DNA of 64,000 nt from NCBI GenBank assembly GCA_030386875.1, contig CM059569.1:48027842-48091841 (forward strand). Direction: 5' to 3'. Positions 12,701-23,700 of this stretch are shown here, in pieces. Each line of letters starts with the position of its first letter. The first letter of the stretch is position 1. Under the pieces are notes generated by a model. The model was not told the DNA's origin. It was given only the letters and a program-made list of their open reading frames with translations, and searched no databases. This DNA comes from Morinoia aosen (taxonomy: Eukaryota; Arthropoda; Malacostraca; Amphipoda; Talitridae). The translations under genes were made by a program, and so were the position numbers.

Positions 12701-15700
12701 TTTACTCTCACTGCTGCTGGCCTTCTCTATGCTTCAGTGTTGACTTTGACTCTATGCTTTGTTGACTAGGTCAACAAACATCGAAGTTATTATTGTGCAG
12801 ACCCTGTCATTGTTATGCTGTCCCTCCAGTTATGTGCTTCACAGGGTATGGCTTTATGAAATTCATTAGAAATTTTTTTTTTTTTTTAATTTACATTTAT
12901 GGGGGCGAGATCGTTTTATTCATGCAATTTTGCTTTGGTCAGTGTTATTTCTCATGTCAATGTTTAGTGTGATGTAGCTTAAAAATTCACTTCCTATTTC
13001 ACATTGAGAACTAATTTAAGAATAACTATTGCAATACTTAGCTCTCAAAAGAAATAACCTATTGTATAGAGTTCATGTTATTTGATCTGCTGTTCAGCTC
13101 TCTACCCTCACATCTGAGCAGGAAGGACAGGCAAGAACTCCAAACTGTCTGGGGACAAAATTGACTACAACGCCAAGCTCAAGAAACTGGAAGATCTCTT
13201 CAAGCCTCCTCTCGACATCATCTACAAGGGATCTTTCTTTATGGTAGGTCATTAAATCTTTATTTTGAGCTTTGACCTTTATTATGGGTCATTACGCCTT
13301 TTTATGGGTCATCAAGTATATTTTACGGTTGGTCATTACATTTTCATGGTGGGTTGTTTCATCTTCCTTTATGGTGGGTCAGTACATTTTCATTTGTTAT
13401 AGGTCATGACATTTTCATTTATGATGGATTATTACATCATTACTGCTAGAAGTAAAATATCTTTATAATCCAGGAATTATGGTCCACAGTTGTTGATGCC
13501 TGCAAAGTCAGATGGTGGGAGTCTTCACTCGCATTCCGTTTACTGTACTGTTTATAATTCCTTTTATACGATCAGAAGGTATGATCGTGGTAGATGGGAA
13601 GAAGTGAAATGAGACGGTCAAGTGAGAAAGATCTTTTTAAATAGAAGCACAGAGTGTTTGCTGAAGACCATTCAGAGCTTAGAAAGCTTGTTGGCCTTGA
13701 TGTTCTGATTAGCGCCTGTTTTACCTTCTGCGCCAAAGTACAGTAGATAGAAGTTTGCTCCACTGTGACAAAAGTGATCTAGGTAGACCTTGCTGGGTCC
13801 TGCCTTGAAGGGGCGGTCGGGATATATAACCGCGAAACGACCAATGCGCGCATGCTGTGATGTTAATAAATTCTCTCGATTCATTTTCAAGCATTTCCTT
13901 GTCCCTTTTCTCTTAATACTTCAACGAGAAAACGAGCATCCTGCTCCGGGAAAAAGGCTAGTAGTTAAGCAAACCATTAATGATGATTTATACTCGCTTG
14001 CACTTCACATTAAAAGGAATGGGACTGACTTGCATTTCAGGCTCGAGAAGAAGGCAAGACAGCAGGGAAGTGGCTGCTGGCTAACATCCAGGACAACGAC
14101 GACTTTGCCTGCCACAAGCTCAACAGAGACGTTTGGGCAAACACCAACGTCCGAAAGTTACTGGAGGGTCACTTCTTGCTCTGGCAGGTGAGACCCTGCC
14201 ACGTTCGCTTTGCAGGCTGACATATAGCTTTTATGCATCGTTTCTCTCCCTGAATGCGTGAGACTCGCGGTAACTGAGTGAGTGTTGATAAGTTTTTACC
14301 AAGAGACTGGTTTATTAATGGTCTCATTTCATGTTCTTGTTTTGTTTGAAATGCAATTAATTTTACTTGAGCAGGGAGTGAGTGAAATAGCTAATTTAGT
14401 GTTTCCTCCTATACCTTCTCGGACTCATCTCTTACGTTCAAATGGTGCACAACTGCTTACGATTTGCTATTTGTGTTCTCAAGTATGGCTTTTGAGTTGC
14501 AGCATTACTCTTTTCTTTGATGTTGATGATTCAAGTTCTCCACTTTTGACACAATGATGATAGTGCTAAGACTGAAATAGAAGAAGAACTCTTGTTACTT
14601 CATGCTTGGAACTTCATACAACGCTTTTAAAGAAACTCAACTTTTCAACTTCAAAACCAGTTAGAGAAGCTACATTGTTTCACGTGCGATATCCGAGACT
14701 AGCATCTTTTCTTCACGCCACAGGCGATGCACACCTCACTAACGTACTGTCAACCTTAGAACTCACTATTGAAGTTGTACGCATCTTTTTCAACTTTGCC
14801 ACTCGCGCAACGTGGCGTTGCCTTGCGGTGTTCTATTGTGACGGTCTCTCCACTTCTGTAGGTCAGTGCTCTTTCAGTCACCAGCTCTTGCATTCATTAA
14901 TTAATTGCAAATTTGCCACGCGGCTTCAATCAATGATTCTGCGTTCAAAATTTTGAAGTTGCATTAACTCGGCATTTGCAATTTTGTGTTGACAATTGGC
15001 ATCAATACAGCAGGATTTATTCTGCTTTGGCACCATTGCGGAGTAGTTATTCTAAGTTGGTACTGAGAGTAGTTCAAAATCCCTTGAACTCTTCAGTCCA
15101 GACTTTTGAAGTTTCATGAACATAGCTTAACGAATCTCTTGTTAGCGCTAATGGAGCAAAACACCCTTCAATTTATGTTGATTAACATGCTTGTTCTCTG
15201 CATCAAGGCGGGCCACAAGAGCGAACACGGACGCAAATACATGAATTTCTACCCTTCTGTGACATTTCCTTACGTTGCCGTGATTGACTCGTGGACTGGG
15301 GAGCACATGAGCACATTCAGAGAGACGGACCCCAAAGCTTTCTGCCTGTTCCTGAAGGACTTCATCAGCACCCACGGCAAGCTGGCCAGTAGCATCGAGC
15401 ATCAGTCAACCGAGCCCGAGGCTCCTAGACCGTCTACGTCCAAAAGAAAGAGTCCTCCCTCACTTCGGCGCAATGGCCACGTAAAACCTGCTAAATTAAC
15501 AGTGAGAGTTTTGCTGTTTGTTTACAGTGCATTGTTTGTGCTTGGGGCATTCTTTTTATGGCTTCTGCAGTTTTGATTTTTTTTTCATTTTTAAAGCCGC
15601 TTTTTATGCTTTTGTTAATTGTGCGCGTTATGTACCAAGTAATATACAGCAGGGCTCTCCACTGACTTAACTACATTTGCTCGTAAATTTCCCCGGGAAT

Positions 15701-18700
15701 TTAGATATACTTCAGAGTAATTTGATGTGACTTGCTTATTCAACTCATCTCTGTGGCCTCAAGCTCTGTGAGCATCGTAGCCTTAGCAAGACTTTTATAT
15801 TTTTGTTATTCTTTGTTTACTTTTCCCACGTCTTGGGTTTTCGGAAAATATTCCGACTAAATAAATAATTTCGCTATTTTACTCCGAAATTAGGGTTGGT
15901 CTACACGCTGAGTTGTTTAAGATCCACATCTGAGTGTGACTAGTAGAAGGTCTCGGAATGCTTTTTTTTTCTGTAAACTTGACGATTGTTCCTAATGCTG
16001 TCATGCCCTTGCGTTGAATAGACACTAGACTACTGTTTTGGTGTGTGACGTGGTGTGACTATGAGGTGGTGTGTGACGGCTTGGTTCTTTTTGGAAGTAA
16101 TCACACGTAAAAACATAATTTTTGATGTTTTTTTGTTTGCGTAGTTGTATAATTTTTGTTATATTCTGTTGTCTTTTCTTCTTGTTACCAAGGTGCTGTA
16201 CTAACGTATTATGTCTTAATATATATAATAATGCTCTAAATCTATCGGCTTCCTTCATTATTTGGTGATAGGGGTTCTAACTATCATTATTTCTAACACT
16301 CATTTGAAATTGGTAAAGTCTCAATATTTTTATTATTTAACCTCGTCAGTGTGAAATATTTGCTGCAACTTTGCTGAGGTCAGCAGAGGTACGCCTTCAG
16401 TGTCTGCACTTAGGTGCCTTCTCGTGCGCATGCCGATTGACTCACGCTCAACGCTAGTCTTACGAGTTCTGTTGAAGCTGCTGAGTCCGCTTTTTTTCTG
16501 TTCATTTTCTCTCACAGTAGCGAGTGGAGTGCATGTGGGGTGCGCCAGTATTTCGTTTGTTTTTTCCTCGCCCTTGTTTCTAATTGCATGTAGAATAGGC
16601 CTCCAGGAGTTGGTTCTTTGCCTGAGGTTTATGAATATTAAGAATTCGAAAATTGCAACCATGGTGCAATTACCGGATGAGTTAAAATTTGATTTTTTTT
16701 CATTTGTTGTATAGACTTGGCCCAACCTCCAGTGCTCCGATTCAGTTGTGATAAATCATCAATTGCTTTTTTTCTTTCTTTCAATATTACTCTGATGGTC
16801 ATAGAAACGATTTGTATTCACGTCAATCGAGATGAAAATGTTCTTGAGATTGAATTGTAAGGATATACGGGATTTGACGGAACCATTTTTTTTAAAACTA
16901 AATAATCAGAGCTTTTTTAACGTTTACCACAAAATTCATATGCTTCCAGCTGCCCCAATAACTGAAACTGTACAACGCTAAGTTCCGATTGCCAGAACTT
17001 GGTGTGTAGACTAAGCTAGGATAAGAATCAATGACTTGGTAAAGTCCTATGAAGTTGGGTGGAGCATTTTTGGACTTTTTAAAATTGAAGTTGGGCTATC
17101 TCTAAATATGTGCTATGACAGGAGAAAAAATTGTGCCAAATTTAAGTAGAATTGGTCGATATCTTTTACCTCCTCAGCGCACTTGAAAATGAATTTTTAA
17201 GCTTAATTTTTCTGAAATGCTCAATGTATTCACTTTTTTCATATTGTCTCGCTTACAAAATGATAGGAAATTACTTAATTTATAATATTTTAGTTGAAAA
17301 TTTATGGAAATATAGCATTTTTCTACCTCCTCACTCGACTTTAAATATGCATTTTCTGTAATATTTTATATATATATATATAAATTATTAAAAATATTAC
17401 ACAACTAAATTTTGTTACAGGCTAGTTAGTAATGACTTTCTATATGTCTATAGACGTCACACAAGAAATTTCACAAAGCTACGACACTTTCTACCTCCTC
17501 AACAAGACTAGTGTGACCATAAAATTAAATCATTTCGTAATTTATGCTACCAATTTATTTTGCGAGCTATGCTCATCAGATTATTAATTACAGCTCTCTG
17601 CTTGTTTTTTACATATTTATTTACTCATTATTGATGAAATAAGTAATGAACAATGACTAGACTCCCGCGCGGAGGTGGCTGTAAATGAGTCCCACCCTTA
17701 CCGACTTCATCCTCCTTTCCATTGTCGATTACTTAACTTTTCTTAACTTTCACGGCATTGAATTAAAGTACTCATTAAAATTCTTTTTGGTCTCCAAGTT
17801 TCCAAACTTCCTTCTCGACTCCAAAACATTCTTGATGTTGCCATCTCTTTCTTCTTGCCGCAATCCTTTACTGATGCTTCCATGACAGGCTTAACTGTCC
17901 TCTCTGCCTGGGTGTGACATGGAAACTGAGGAATTTCTAGCTCCAAGTCTCCAGATTCATCAGCTTGGCAATCCTATCATCTGGCAAGCCTTGAAGCACA
18001 GGAAGTTCAGTAAGCTGGCAGTCTTGCCAATCAATCATATGAATGTTGTCGTTAACATTCCCATATATTTTTGATAAAGTAAACAACCTCACGATCCCAT
18101 CCAAGTCTCTTCCATCCCTGGCCTTTTTTACTTTTCTCCATGCCAACTTCCGCATCTCTGATATGAAAGAGATGCATGCAGAAGCTGGCATGGAGAAGAG
18201 TGAAAAAGGCCAGGGATGGAAGAGGCTTGGATGAGAATGTGAGGTCGTTCACTTTATCAAAAATATATGCGAATTTTAGGGACTACATTCATATGATTGA
18301 TTGGCAAGACTGCCAGCTTACTGAACCTCCTGTACTTCAAGGGCTTTCCAGACGATAGGATAGCCAAGCTGATGGAATTTGAAGTGAAATATTTATTTGG
18401 CCATTTTTCTACTTCGTGTGTAATTTTGTACCTCTTACTTTGAAAAGCACTGTTTTTGAATATTTAAGTGAAAAATGCATGTTTTAAGTTGTGCGAGGAG
18501 GTAAAAGATGTCATATTTTCTTACATTTTCAACTAAAAAATAATTAGAGTTATTTCCTATCATTATATAAGTAAGACTACCTAAAAAAGTTGAAAATGGA
18601 AGAAGTTTACGTATTGCGCATTTCAGCAAAATTAAGCTTAAAAAATCAATTTTTTAGTGCATTGAGGAGACGAAAGTTATTGACCAATTCCACGAAAATA

Positions 18701-21700
18701 TGACGCAATTTTTTTCTCCTGTCGTAACAATTTTTAGAGGAAGCCCGACTTCACTCAAAAAAAAAATTCCAAACCGCTTCCAGCTACTATGAAGGCATTG
18801 TGTTGTGCAGCGCACGGAGTCCGATGACGACGTGTCGTCCTCTAGCCACGCCGCAGAAGGCAGGCAAGGGAGCACTCGGCCCGGGCATGTAGGTGGTCGG
18901 GTGAGTTGCAGTGCAGCGCGTGCTCCTCACATCTGTAGACAATCATCTTGATAACGCGGCTTGTTTACATCACTTGCAGCAGAATCTCCTTGCTTACGCT
19001 GCAAGTGATGGAAACAAGCCGACTTGTGGAACTTACGCTACCAGTTGCGCTGCTACGACGGCGTGGGCTGGTTGAAAATCCCCTCTTAGGGGGATACAAC
19101 TGTTGTATCTTTGGGAATTAGTACCCCGAAGAGGGAAATGTGCAAAGACCCGAGCTGAGAGTTAGATAGGCCTTTTGTTTGCTAAAATGAAGTATTTTTG
19201 TTGTTGAAGGAGCACCTTTTTTCGGTTCACTGCTGTCCTGTTTTTTTCAGCACCTACTGCTTTCTTCAACTTGAATCTTGTTTCATGAAATTCTTTCTCA
19301 ACTTCCTATTTCTATGCCTTTTATTCATAAACTTTGCATTCCCTTATCTCCATACGAAATGGTGTCTTCCTTTTACCTCTCTTTGATACTTTTTTTAATG
19401 GTTAAGGAGGCTGAAACTAACATATAATCTAATCCTTTCCGTACAGGACTGAGGGCGTATGTTTCTAGGTATTGCAGGTAACCTGTTCTTTTATGTTCTG
19501 TACATGTGTGTGTCAATACCTAGGAGGAAAAGAGAGCGAAAATGAATTTGGCACATGGTGTGCCAAAGATATGACAGAAGCAAAAATGACGTGGATAGTA
19601 GAAGAATATAAAGGGCACAGCTCGTGTGCATGACTGGCTGTTATGTACGTTGTCTTTTTTTTCTTTTTGAGGGTAATGTTACTGAAAAATTAGATACCTA
19701 TCAAGGCTTCGTATTAATTTATTGAAAGTCTGCAGCGTTTAATAATTGATCAAAATACTTCAATGAACAATTGGCTTACACAAAGTGAAGTATTGACGGA
19801 AGTTCTGAAGTATTGCTTGTTTCTACACATAGAAACATGAGAGGAGGTTCTCGTAAAGATGCTAATAATTTGGAGCTTCTGAATTGTGGATGTTGGCGGC
19901 TTAGTGTTTCGGGTTTAAAGTCAGAGAATCACACAGTTGGGGTTCTAGCTGTTGGAGTTGCGACCATATTTTGTGGACCTGACGGTGTAATACATTGGTG
20001 ATGGGTGGGATTTGCATTGCCTGTGGAGTGGTTTGGACGTCTTTTGTTGTCTGACCATACGGTTCTGGTCATAAATTTCAAAGCTTTCTTATATATTCTT
20101 TATAGTTTGGATATAGTAGTTTTTGATATGGTGTGCAGTGGAATGATAGGATGTATTAGTGTTACTCTTGCTAATGGTAAATAAAGTTTGCTTTTGTTTG
20201 CATTCGATAAGTGATAGAATACATATAGCTTTTGTAGGGGTCTTCTTGCCATATGTTGCCTTGATCCTAAATGAGGTTTGTACAGTGTTGTAGCTATGAT
20301 TAGCCTTAAAGCCTTTCCTTTGTTGCTATAAAGGGTAGTAGAAATCGTCAACTATTATATCCCCTTTTCTCCGTCAGCTGGTGGGCAGTGTTGTAAACTT
20401 TCTAATACTTGTCCTGATTTTCAAGTTATTTTTATAAAAATTTATCTGTTCGATTGCCAGTCCAGTGGTATGGGCTAAATAATTACAGTTGCTGGGTACT
20501 GCTATTATTTGTGTGATCTTTACGTAGTAAAGCATACTATAGATGAGTTATCTCTGACTCGCCATGCGAGATTTTAAAATTATTTCGAAATACAACTGAA
20601 GCGCTGTCGTTAGGAACATAAAGAGTGGTAAAAAATTGAAAGTTGTTCTATAATTTATGTACTTAATTTTCGATTCGTTTCATAACGTCTAATGCGAGCA
20701 AGTTTGAATTGTGGGAATAAAGGGAATTTTGCTTTTGAGCGTACAAGAGAAATACACAATGTCTGGAATGTCAATATTGTCATGGGTAGCAAAATGTTCA
20801 TAGGCATAAAGAAATGACCGATCGTCTTACGCAACAATTTATATTTATTTCGGCAAGTTATCAGCATCTTGTTGGTGAATAATTGTTTTTCTTTCAAATG
20901 TCCATGAGGATGTCAACATGAACTGATGCCTGAACAAACATTGGACTAAGGAAAGTTTTTAATGTAGAGTGAAATAAAAATGTTTAAATACACGTTTCTT
21001 GTCGGTGAAATGATGTATCAACTACCAGCATTAGGTGTGAAAGGCCTTTTAATTCTTCAGGCTAAAAATCTTGTATCTTACAGACTCTGCTGGACATCAC
21101 AGAAGAGGACCAGATGAAGCTCGCCATTGCCGAGTCTCTTAAGACCTGTCGCTCAAATTCCTCAGATATTGATGACAATGATAACGACGACATTATTTCC
21201 CTCGGTGCCTCGTCAGATGAAGAAAAAGAAATAAATTATTCATTCGAAGACCAGAACGAGTCAAGTAGCGGCAACACAAAGGGTAAAAACGTAGCTCAAG
21301 ATTCTGCAAGTGGGAGGCTGAGTGAATCTCAAGTCGAAGATGAGAGAAGTGGCGGCGGCAGCAGCAGCAGCAGCAGCAGCAAGGGATGGCTAAAGAGCGA
21401 GTGGAGAGCAGCTAAAGCGCAACTCATCAACGGCAGTGCACCAACACCGAGCACGTCTTCTGGTTCCTCCCGTACTCGTTAGTTGATCAGCAATTTCTTT
21501 TAAATTTTCCTCACTGGTGGTTATGGACGCTTGTACCATGTTGTTGTAGTTCAAGGCTGTTTTGCATGACAAGGACTATTGATGTTTTTTACTGAATGCA
21601 CTGATAGGTTCTTAAAAAGTTAGTGACCTAAAAAGTTAGACTTAGGTTGCATTTCACAATGTGTTGCGGGTGGCAATTTTTACTGGTGTCGAAGTGTGCA

Positions 21701-23594
21701 GTCCTTGAGATGTGCAGTCCTTGAGGCAATGCACAAATTGAGTAGAGGTTTGAAAGACTAGTGCTGGGGTTTCATAATAAAATGCTATCTTGTAAAAAAA
21801 AGGGGAAAATAGTTTGAATGACAGTGGAGTGTAGTGTTTAAAGAAATATATATATTAATATATTTTATATTCATTAGCATCTTAGATGGACACGCTAACT
21901 AAGCTAATCGAGCGTTCGATGTGCAAGGTAGGTCTAGGTTTTAAAAAGCAATATTTCTATTCAATATTGTGGTGGGAAAACACGTTTATGCCGTCGTTGG
22001 AGTTTGTGTACTCATGTACTGACTTAGTAAATATTTGCTGGTAATGCGCTAACTCCTTGTGCTTTCATGTGTCATCAGCTTAGATGTCGCAAATTAGAGA
22101 ACTAGGAATCATTCGAACTGCTTATAATTATTATGTAAAATTGAAGTCTGAGTCCAGTAATCTTTAAATTTTTCCATTAATAAAAATATTTGACAACGAA
22201 CTGATTAGAACTTGAGTATGATCGGTAGGAAGGACTAAGTTTACAACGGTGAATTCATGTTAAATTGTGTCTGAGGCCAAAATCATTCGACCGCGTTCAG
22301 AGAGAATGTAATTACAGAGGCCTGTGTTTACAGAGCTGTGAAAGTTTTCTGATATCGTATCAACGAAGTGATAGACCAGACATTTACGTACCATTCACAG
22401 GTTATTTGTTATTTATAGTTGATGTATACGTGTTTTTTTTTTTAAACTACAATATTTCATTCATGCCGTTTATTGCCTTTTCATATAATTGAAGTTCCAT
22501 GATTAAAAAAAGAGTTGCTCCTCTGTTTTGAAATGTTTCTGTCGTAAGGACGTCTTGCTACCAATCGGTGTTGATTTTTGTTTTGGCGTGCAGCAGAGAG
22601 CGACGACCAAGAGTGGAGAAGACTAGCTGCCGAGTACGACGAATCAGACACCACCACCATTGCTTTACGACTGCCTGACGGAAAACGTGAAACCATTACA
22701 CTGCCTCGAGCTGCTCCTCTAGATGTAGGTTTATGGTGTTATCTCGTTTTGGTGGAAAATAGGATTATCGATATTTTCTTTTCTTCAAAAGTTTTCAAGT
22801 GTCATGTAGTTCAAGCCCTTTCAGGGGGATACCGTTTGTGTATCTGTGGGAATTAGCACTTCCAAGGAGAAAACGTGAGGTTATTGGACGAAGGTAAGGC
22901 TTTTGTTGAAGGAGACGAGTTTTTTTCCTGATGCATGTCATCTTTTTTTGGTTCACTGCTGTCCAGTTTTTCAGCACCTACTTCTTTCATCTTCAACTTA
23001 AATCTTATTTCATAAGCTTTCTCAATTTAGTTCCTATGCGCGAGGGCTCTTGTGCTTAGATCTCTCGTTCTCTTAAATCTACGCTAAAAGTAGATTTCGT
23101 CTTCCTAATTGGCACACTTTCATTGTGGTTAAGGAACCCTAAAATATTTATCTCTTGTACATTTAATTCATGCATGCACATAGATGCTCATTACATGTAC
23201 TATATCAACGACTGAGTAGAAATATTGTGATCAGTACCCCAACTTAGTCTGTTTAGTGCAAAACCATATCTAGTTTTAGTGTTCTAAGTGCACACAAATT
23301 GGTTAAGGAAAGCCTCTGAAAAAACTCTCCTTAGTAACACAGATAATTTTGAATGGCATGTGTGGAAATAGGAAGTTTTTGAAGGTTACCTCTTGCTTGA
23401 CGGATTTGGTTACTGACGTTGCATTTTGCGTGCAGGTGTTTCGGCTCTGGCTACGATCAAAAGGATTTTCTGGGTCGGGATATCGCGCTTTCACTGGGTG
23501 GCCTAAGAAAGACCTGTTGGAGCTGCCACAAACTCAGTCTCTCAAAGCTGCCGGGCTCTTGTCCAGGGACACGGTAATCTTGCAGGAGGAGTAA
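6766..23594 (+). CDS. UBXN7: UBX domain-containing protein 7 (p97/VCP adaptor), 10 coding exons
   Basis: This is an adaptor that ties ubiquitinated substrates and neddylated cullin ligases to the AAA ATPase p97/VCP (known role of the family). Coding exons are 6766-6799, 7227-7333, 11361-11535, 12569-12661, 13122-13243, 14041-14187, 15208-15480, 21084-about 21477, 22594-22724 and 23436-23594. Phases agree at every junction and total 545 codons including stop, against 489 residues in human. Domains in order are UBA (about 1-42), a linker with VRAPIP, UAS thioredoxin-like (about 145-290; LEDLFKPPLDIIYKGSF, NRDVW, FPYVAVID), UIM (324-339; LAIAESL) and UBX (about 465-544; LRLPDGKRETITLP). Oddities are a W-P-K in place of the usual F-P-R loop of UBX, a poly-Ser tract in exon 8, and introns crowded with repeats. 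The start is the first ATG in the UBA-encoding exon; further 5' sequence cannot be excluded. Confidence 0.93.
6800..7226 (+). other. UBXN7 intron 1
   Basis: A 427-base AT-rich intron between a gtaag donor and a catttgcag acceptor. Nothing else is seen in it. Confidence 0.75.
7227..7333 (+). CDS. UBXN7: UBXN7 coding exon 2 (UBA)
   Basis: Acceptor tcatttgcag, donor cag|gtaaca. Encodes GADKTTAQYLLEACSDDYQM and a short PSTSG tail. The pattern of G-A-x4-A-x2-L-L-E-A-C matches the second and third UBA helices of the family. Confidence 0.9.
7334..9618 (+). other. UBXN7 intron 2, first part
   Basis: AT-rich intron sequence. A diverged partial copy of the SINE family described at 27646 is visible at about 8590-8790 (ttcactgctt ... 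ggtggctaaaactaac). Otherwise nothing is recognised up to the minisatellite. Confidence 0.55.
9619..11360 (+). repeat. 37-bp minisatellite, about 47 units, abutting an exon
   Basis: The unit contains tttcctgcagac, gtgttctaaatcaag and tttctcac. Variants alternate between CACGC and CACAC, ACTTG and ACGTG, and TTTCCTGCAG, TTTTCTGCAG and TGTTCTGCAG. A rare gttcgaaat variant recurs at 10043 and 10339, 296 bases (8 units) apart with the same variants around it, so there is a higher-order 8-unit period. The last unit ends tttctcacag and forms the acceptor of exon 3. Confidence 0.97.
11361..11535 (+). CDS. UBXN7: UBXN7 coding exon 3
   Basis: Starts right after tttctcacag of the last minisatellite unit and ends at acga|gtgagc. 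Encodes VTSPLGVEDAVRAPIPPKFE through FRDFEHET. VRAPIP and FRDF-x-x-ET are conserved linker words of UBXN7. Confidence 0.88.
11536..12568 (+). other. UBXN7 intron 3
   Basis: AT-rich. A decayed SINE-family fragment is visible near 12085-12170 (gattcactgctgtcc, ttatttcataaac). Nothing else is recognised. Confidence 0.55.
12569..12661 (+). CDS. UBXN7: UBXN7 coding exon 4 (93 nt, phase 1-1)
   Basis: Acceptor gtgtgcag, donor tcta|gtaagt. Encodes LQEQMMGLGSGIFGTG and a Pro/Gly-rich stretch. LQEQ continues FRDFEHET as IRQEQ does in human, which supports inclusion. It is symmetric, so skipping would keep frame. Confidence 0.85.
12662..13121 (+). other. UBXN7 intron 4
   Basis: A 460-base AT-rich intron with a T-run around 12876. 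No repeat or gene is recognised in it. Confidence 0.7.
13122..13243 (+). CDS. UBXN7: UBXN7 coding exon 5 (start of UAS domain)
   Basis: Acceptor tctgagcag, donor atg|gtaggt. Encodes KLSGDKIDYNAKLKKLEDLF then KPPLDIIYKGSFFM, matching the LADLFRPPIDLMHKGSF start of the UAS domain. Confidence 0.93.
13244..13440 (+). repeat. Imperfect intronic repeat echoing the splice donor
   Basis: Starting at the donor itself, words such as atggtaggtcatta, atgggtcatta, ggttggtcattac and atggtgggtcagtac recur six or more times at irregular spacing of about 25-40 bases. Each resembles the exon 5-intron junction. Confidence 0.65.
13441..14040 (+). other. UBXN7 intron 5, remainder
   Basis: No repeat or gene is recognised. 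The intron ends at the tttgcatttcag acceptor. Confidence 0.6.
14041..14187 (+). CDS. UBXN7: UBXN7 coding exon 6 (UAS domain)
   Basis: Acceptor gcatttcag, donor cag|gtgaga, 49 codons in phase 0. Encodes KWLLANIQDNDDFACHKLNR then DVWANTNVRKLLEGHFLLWQ, the central UAS strand-helix unit. Confidence 0.96.
14188..15207 (+). other. UBXN7 intron 6
   Basis: A 1020-base intron. The ORFs at 14282 and 14606 lack any family feature and are taken as chance. Confidence 0.6.
15208..15480 (+). CDS. UBXN7: UBXN7 coding exon 7 (end of UAS domain)
   Basis: Encodes GHKSEHGRKYMNFY, FPYVAVIDSWTGEHM and CLFLKDFISTHGKL, then a Pro/Ser-rich linker. This matches the final strands of the UAS fold (FPYVSILD-x2-TG in human). 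Acceptor gcatcaag is weak. The donor cac|gtaaaa is the one that keeps phase with exon 8; the frame stays open to 15576. Confidence 0.88.
17045..18800. mobile_element. Inverted pair of transposon fragments (1.75-kb foldback)
   Basis: The left arm (17045-about 17345 and 17950-18158) is the inverse of the right arm (18168-about 18375 and 18430-18790), roughly three-quarters identical by eye, centred near 18163. About 600 bases of the left arm have no partner on the right. Both arms encode, pointing outward from the centre, the same peptide: KVKKARDGRDLDG or RVKKARDGRGLDE, then TLSKIY and IHMIDWQDCQLTE. On the minus strand of the left arm the frame goes on to IPQFPCHTQAERTVKPVMEA, a tail that I recall from transposon-like arthropod proteins. 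It is broken by frame changes and stops. Superfamily is not assigned. Confidence 0.7.
18957..19021. repeat. 24-bp stem hairpin with 17-nt loop
   Basis: The arms 18957-18980 and 18998-19021 are inverse with one mismatch (cggcttgtttac / gaaacaagccg at the outer ends). It lies in UBXN7 intron 7 just before a SINE. It could be a transposon remnant or an expressed hairpin such as a miRNA-type precursor; the sequence does not decide. Confidence 0.85.
19080..19437 (+). mobile_element. SINE-like retroposon copy, + orientation
   Basis: Starts CCCCTCTTAGGGGGATACAA and ends with an ataatctaatcc tail. It shares cggttcactgctgtcctg, tttcatgaaattctt and ttaaggaggctgaaactaac with the copy at 27646-27989, whose 12-bp target duplication defines the ends. 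Confidence 0.75.
21084..21477 (+). CDS. UBXN7: UBXN7 coding exon 8 (UIM and acidic/Ser-rich linker)
   Basis: Acceptor tatcttacag. Starts TLLDITEEDQMKLAIAESLK, a ubiquitin-interacting motif, then an acidic stretch and a Ser run encoded by agc repeats. The donor is either c|gttagt (21477) or c|gtactc (21471); both give the phase 1 required by exon 9. Confidence 0.85.
21478..22593 (+). other. UBXN7 intron 8
   Basis: AT-rich intron of 1.1 kb. No repeat or gene is recognised. Confidence 0.6.
22594..22724 (+). CDS. UBXN7: UBXN7 coding exon 9 (UBX start)
   Basis: Acceptor ggcgtgcag (a second cag three bases on gives the same frame), donor gat|gtaggt. Encodes WRRLAAEYDES then IALRLPDGKRETITLPRAAP, the first two strands of UBX (LMLRYPDGKREQITLP in human). 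Confidence 0.95.
22725..23435 (+). other. UBXN7 intron 9 with a SINE copy
   Basis: The SINE-like copy occupies about 22816-23157. The rest shows nothing recognisable. The intron ends ttttgcgtgcag. Confidence 0.6.
22816..23157 (+). mobile_element. Diverged SINE-like retroposon copy, + orientation
   Basis: Starts with ccctttcagggggatacc, has tgtgggaattagcac, ggttcactgctgtccag and tcagcacctacttc, and ends in ggttaaggaaccct. More diverged than the 27646 copy. Confidence 0.7.
23436..23594 (+). CDS. UBXN7: UBXN7 coding exon 10 (UBX end, stop)
   Basis: Encodes VFRLWLRSKGFSGSGYRAFT, GWPKKDLLELPQ, and AAGLLSRDTVILQEE before TAA. The TVILQEE end matches TVFVQE in human. The loop that contacts p97 reads W-P-K instead of F-P-R. 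Confidence 0.95.
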   Translation: MFRLWLRSKGFSGSGYRAFTGWPKKDLLELPQTQSLKAAGLLSRDTVILQEE

Positions 23595-23700
23595 CTCTCC
23601 AACCACTCCATTCCAACCTTGTCTTGCCTAGTTAAATACATCACGTCTCGTGACACATACTTGCTTATTCGCTGTCAGTCTTTCGCGCTGAAGTTTACTG

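Larger units (their letters stand above)
15481..21083 (+). other. UBXN7 intron 7 (5.6 kb)
   Basis: Contains a large inverted transposon pair (17045-18800), a hairpin (18957-19021), a SINE (19080-19437) and a short (TA)n run near 17370. In 15481-17044 and 19438-21083 nothing is recognised. Confidence 0.7.

Noticed and set aside
13790-14191. 133-codon ORF as a single-exon gene
   Set aside because: It is an out-of-frame reading across intron 5 and exon 6 of UBXN7.
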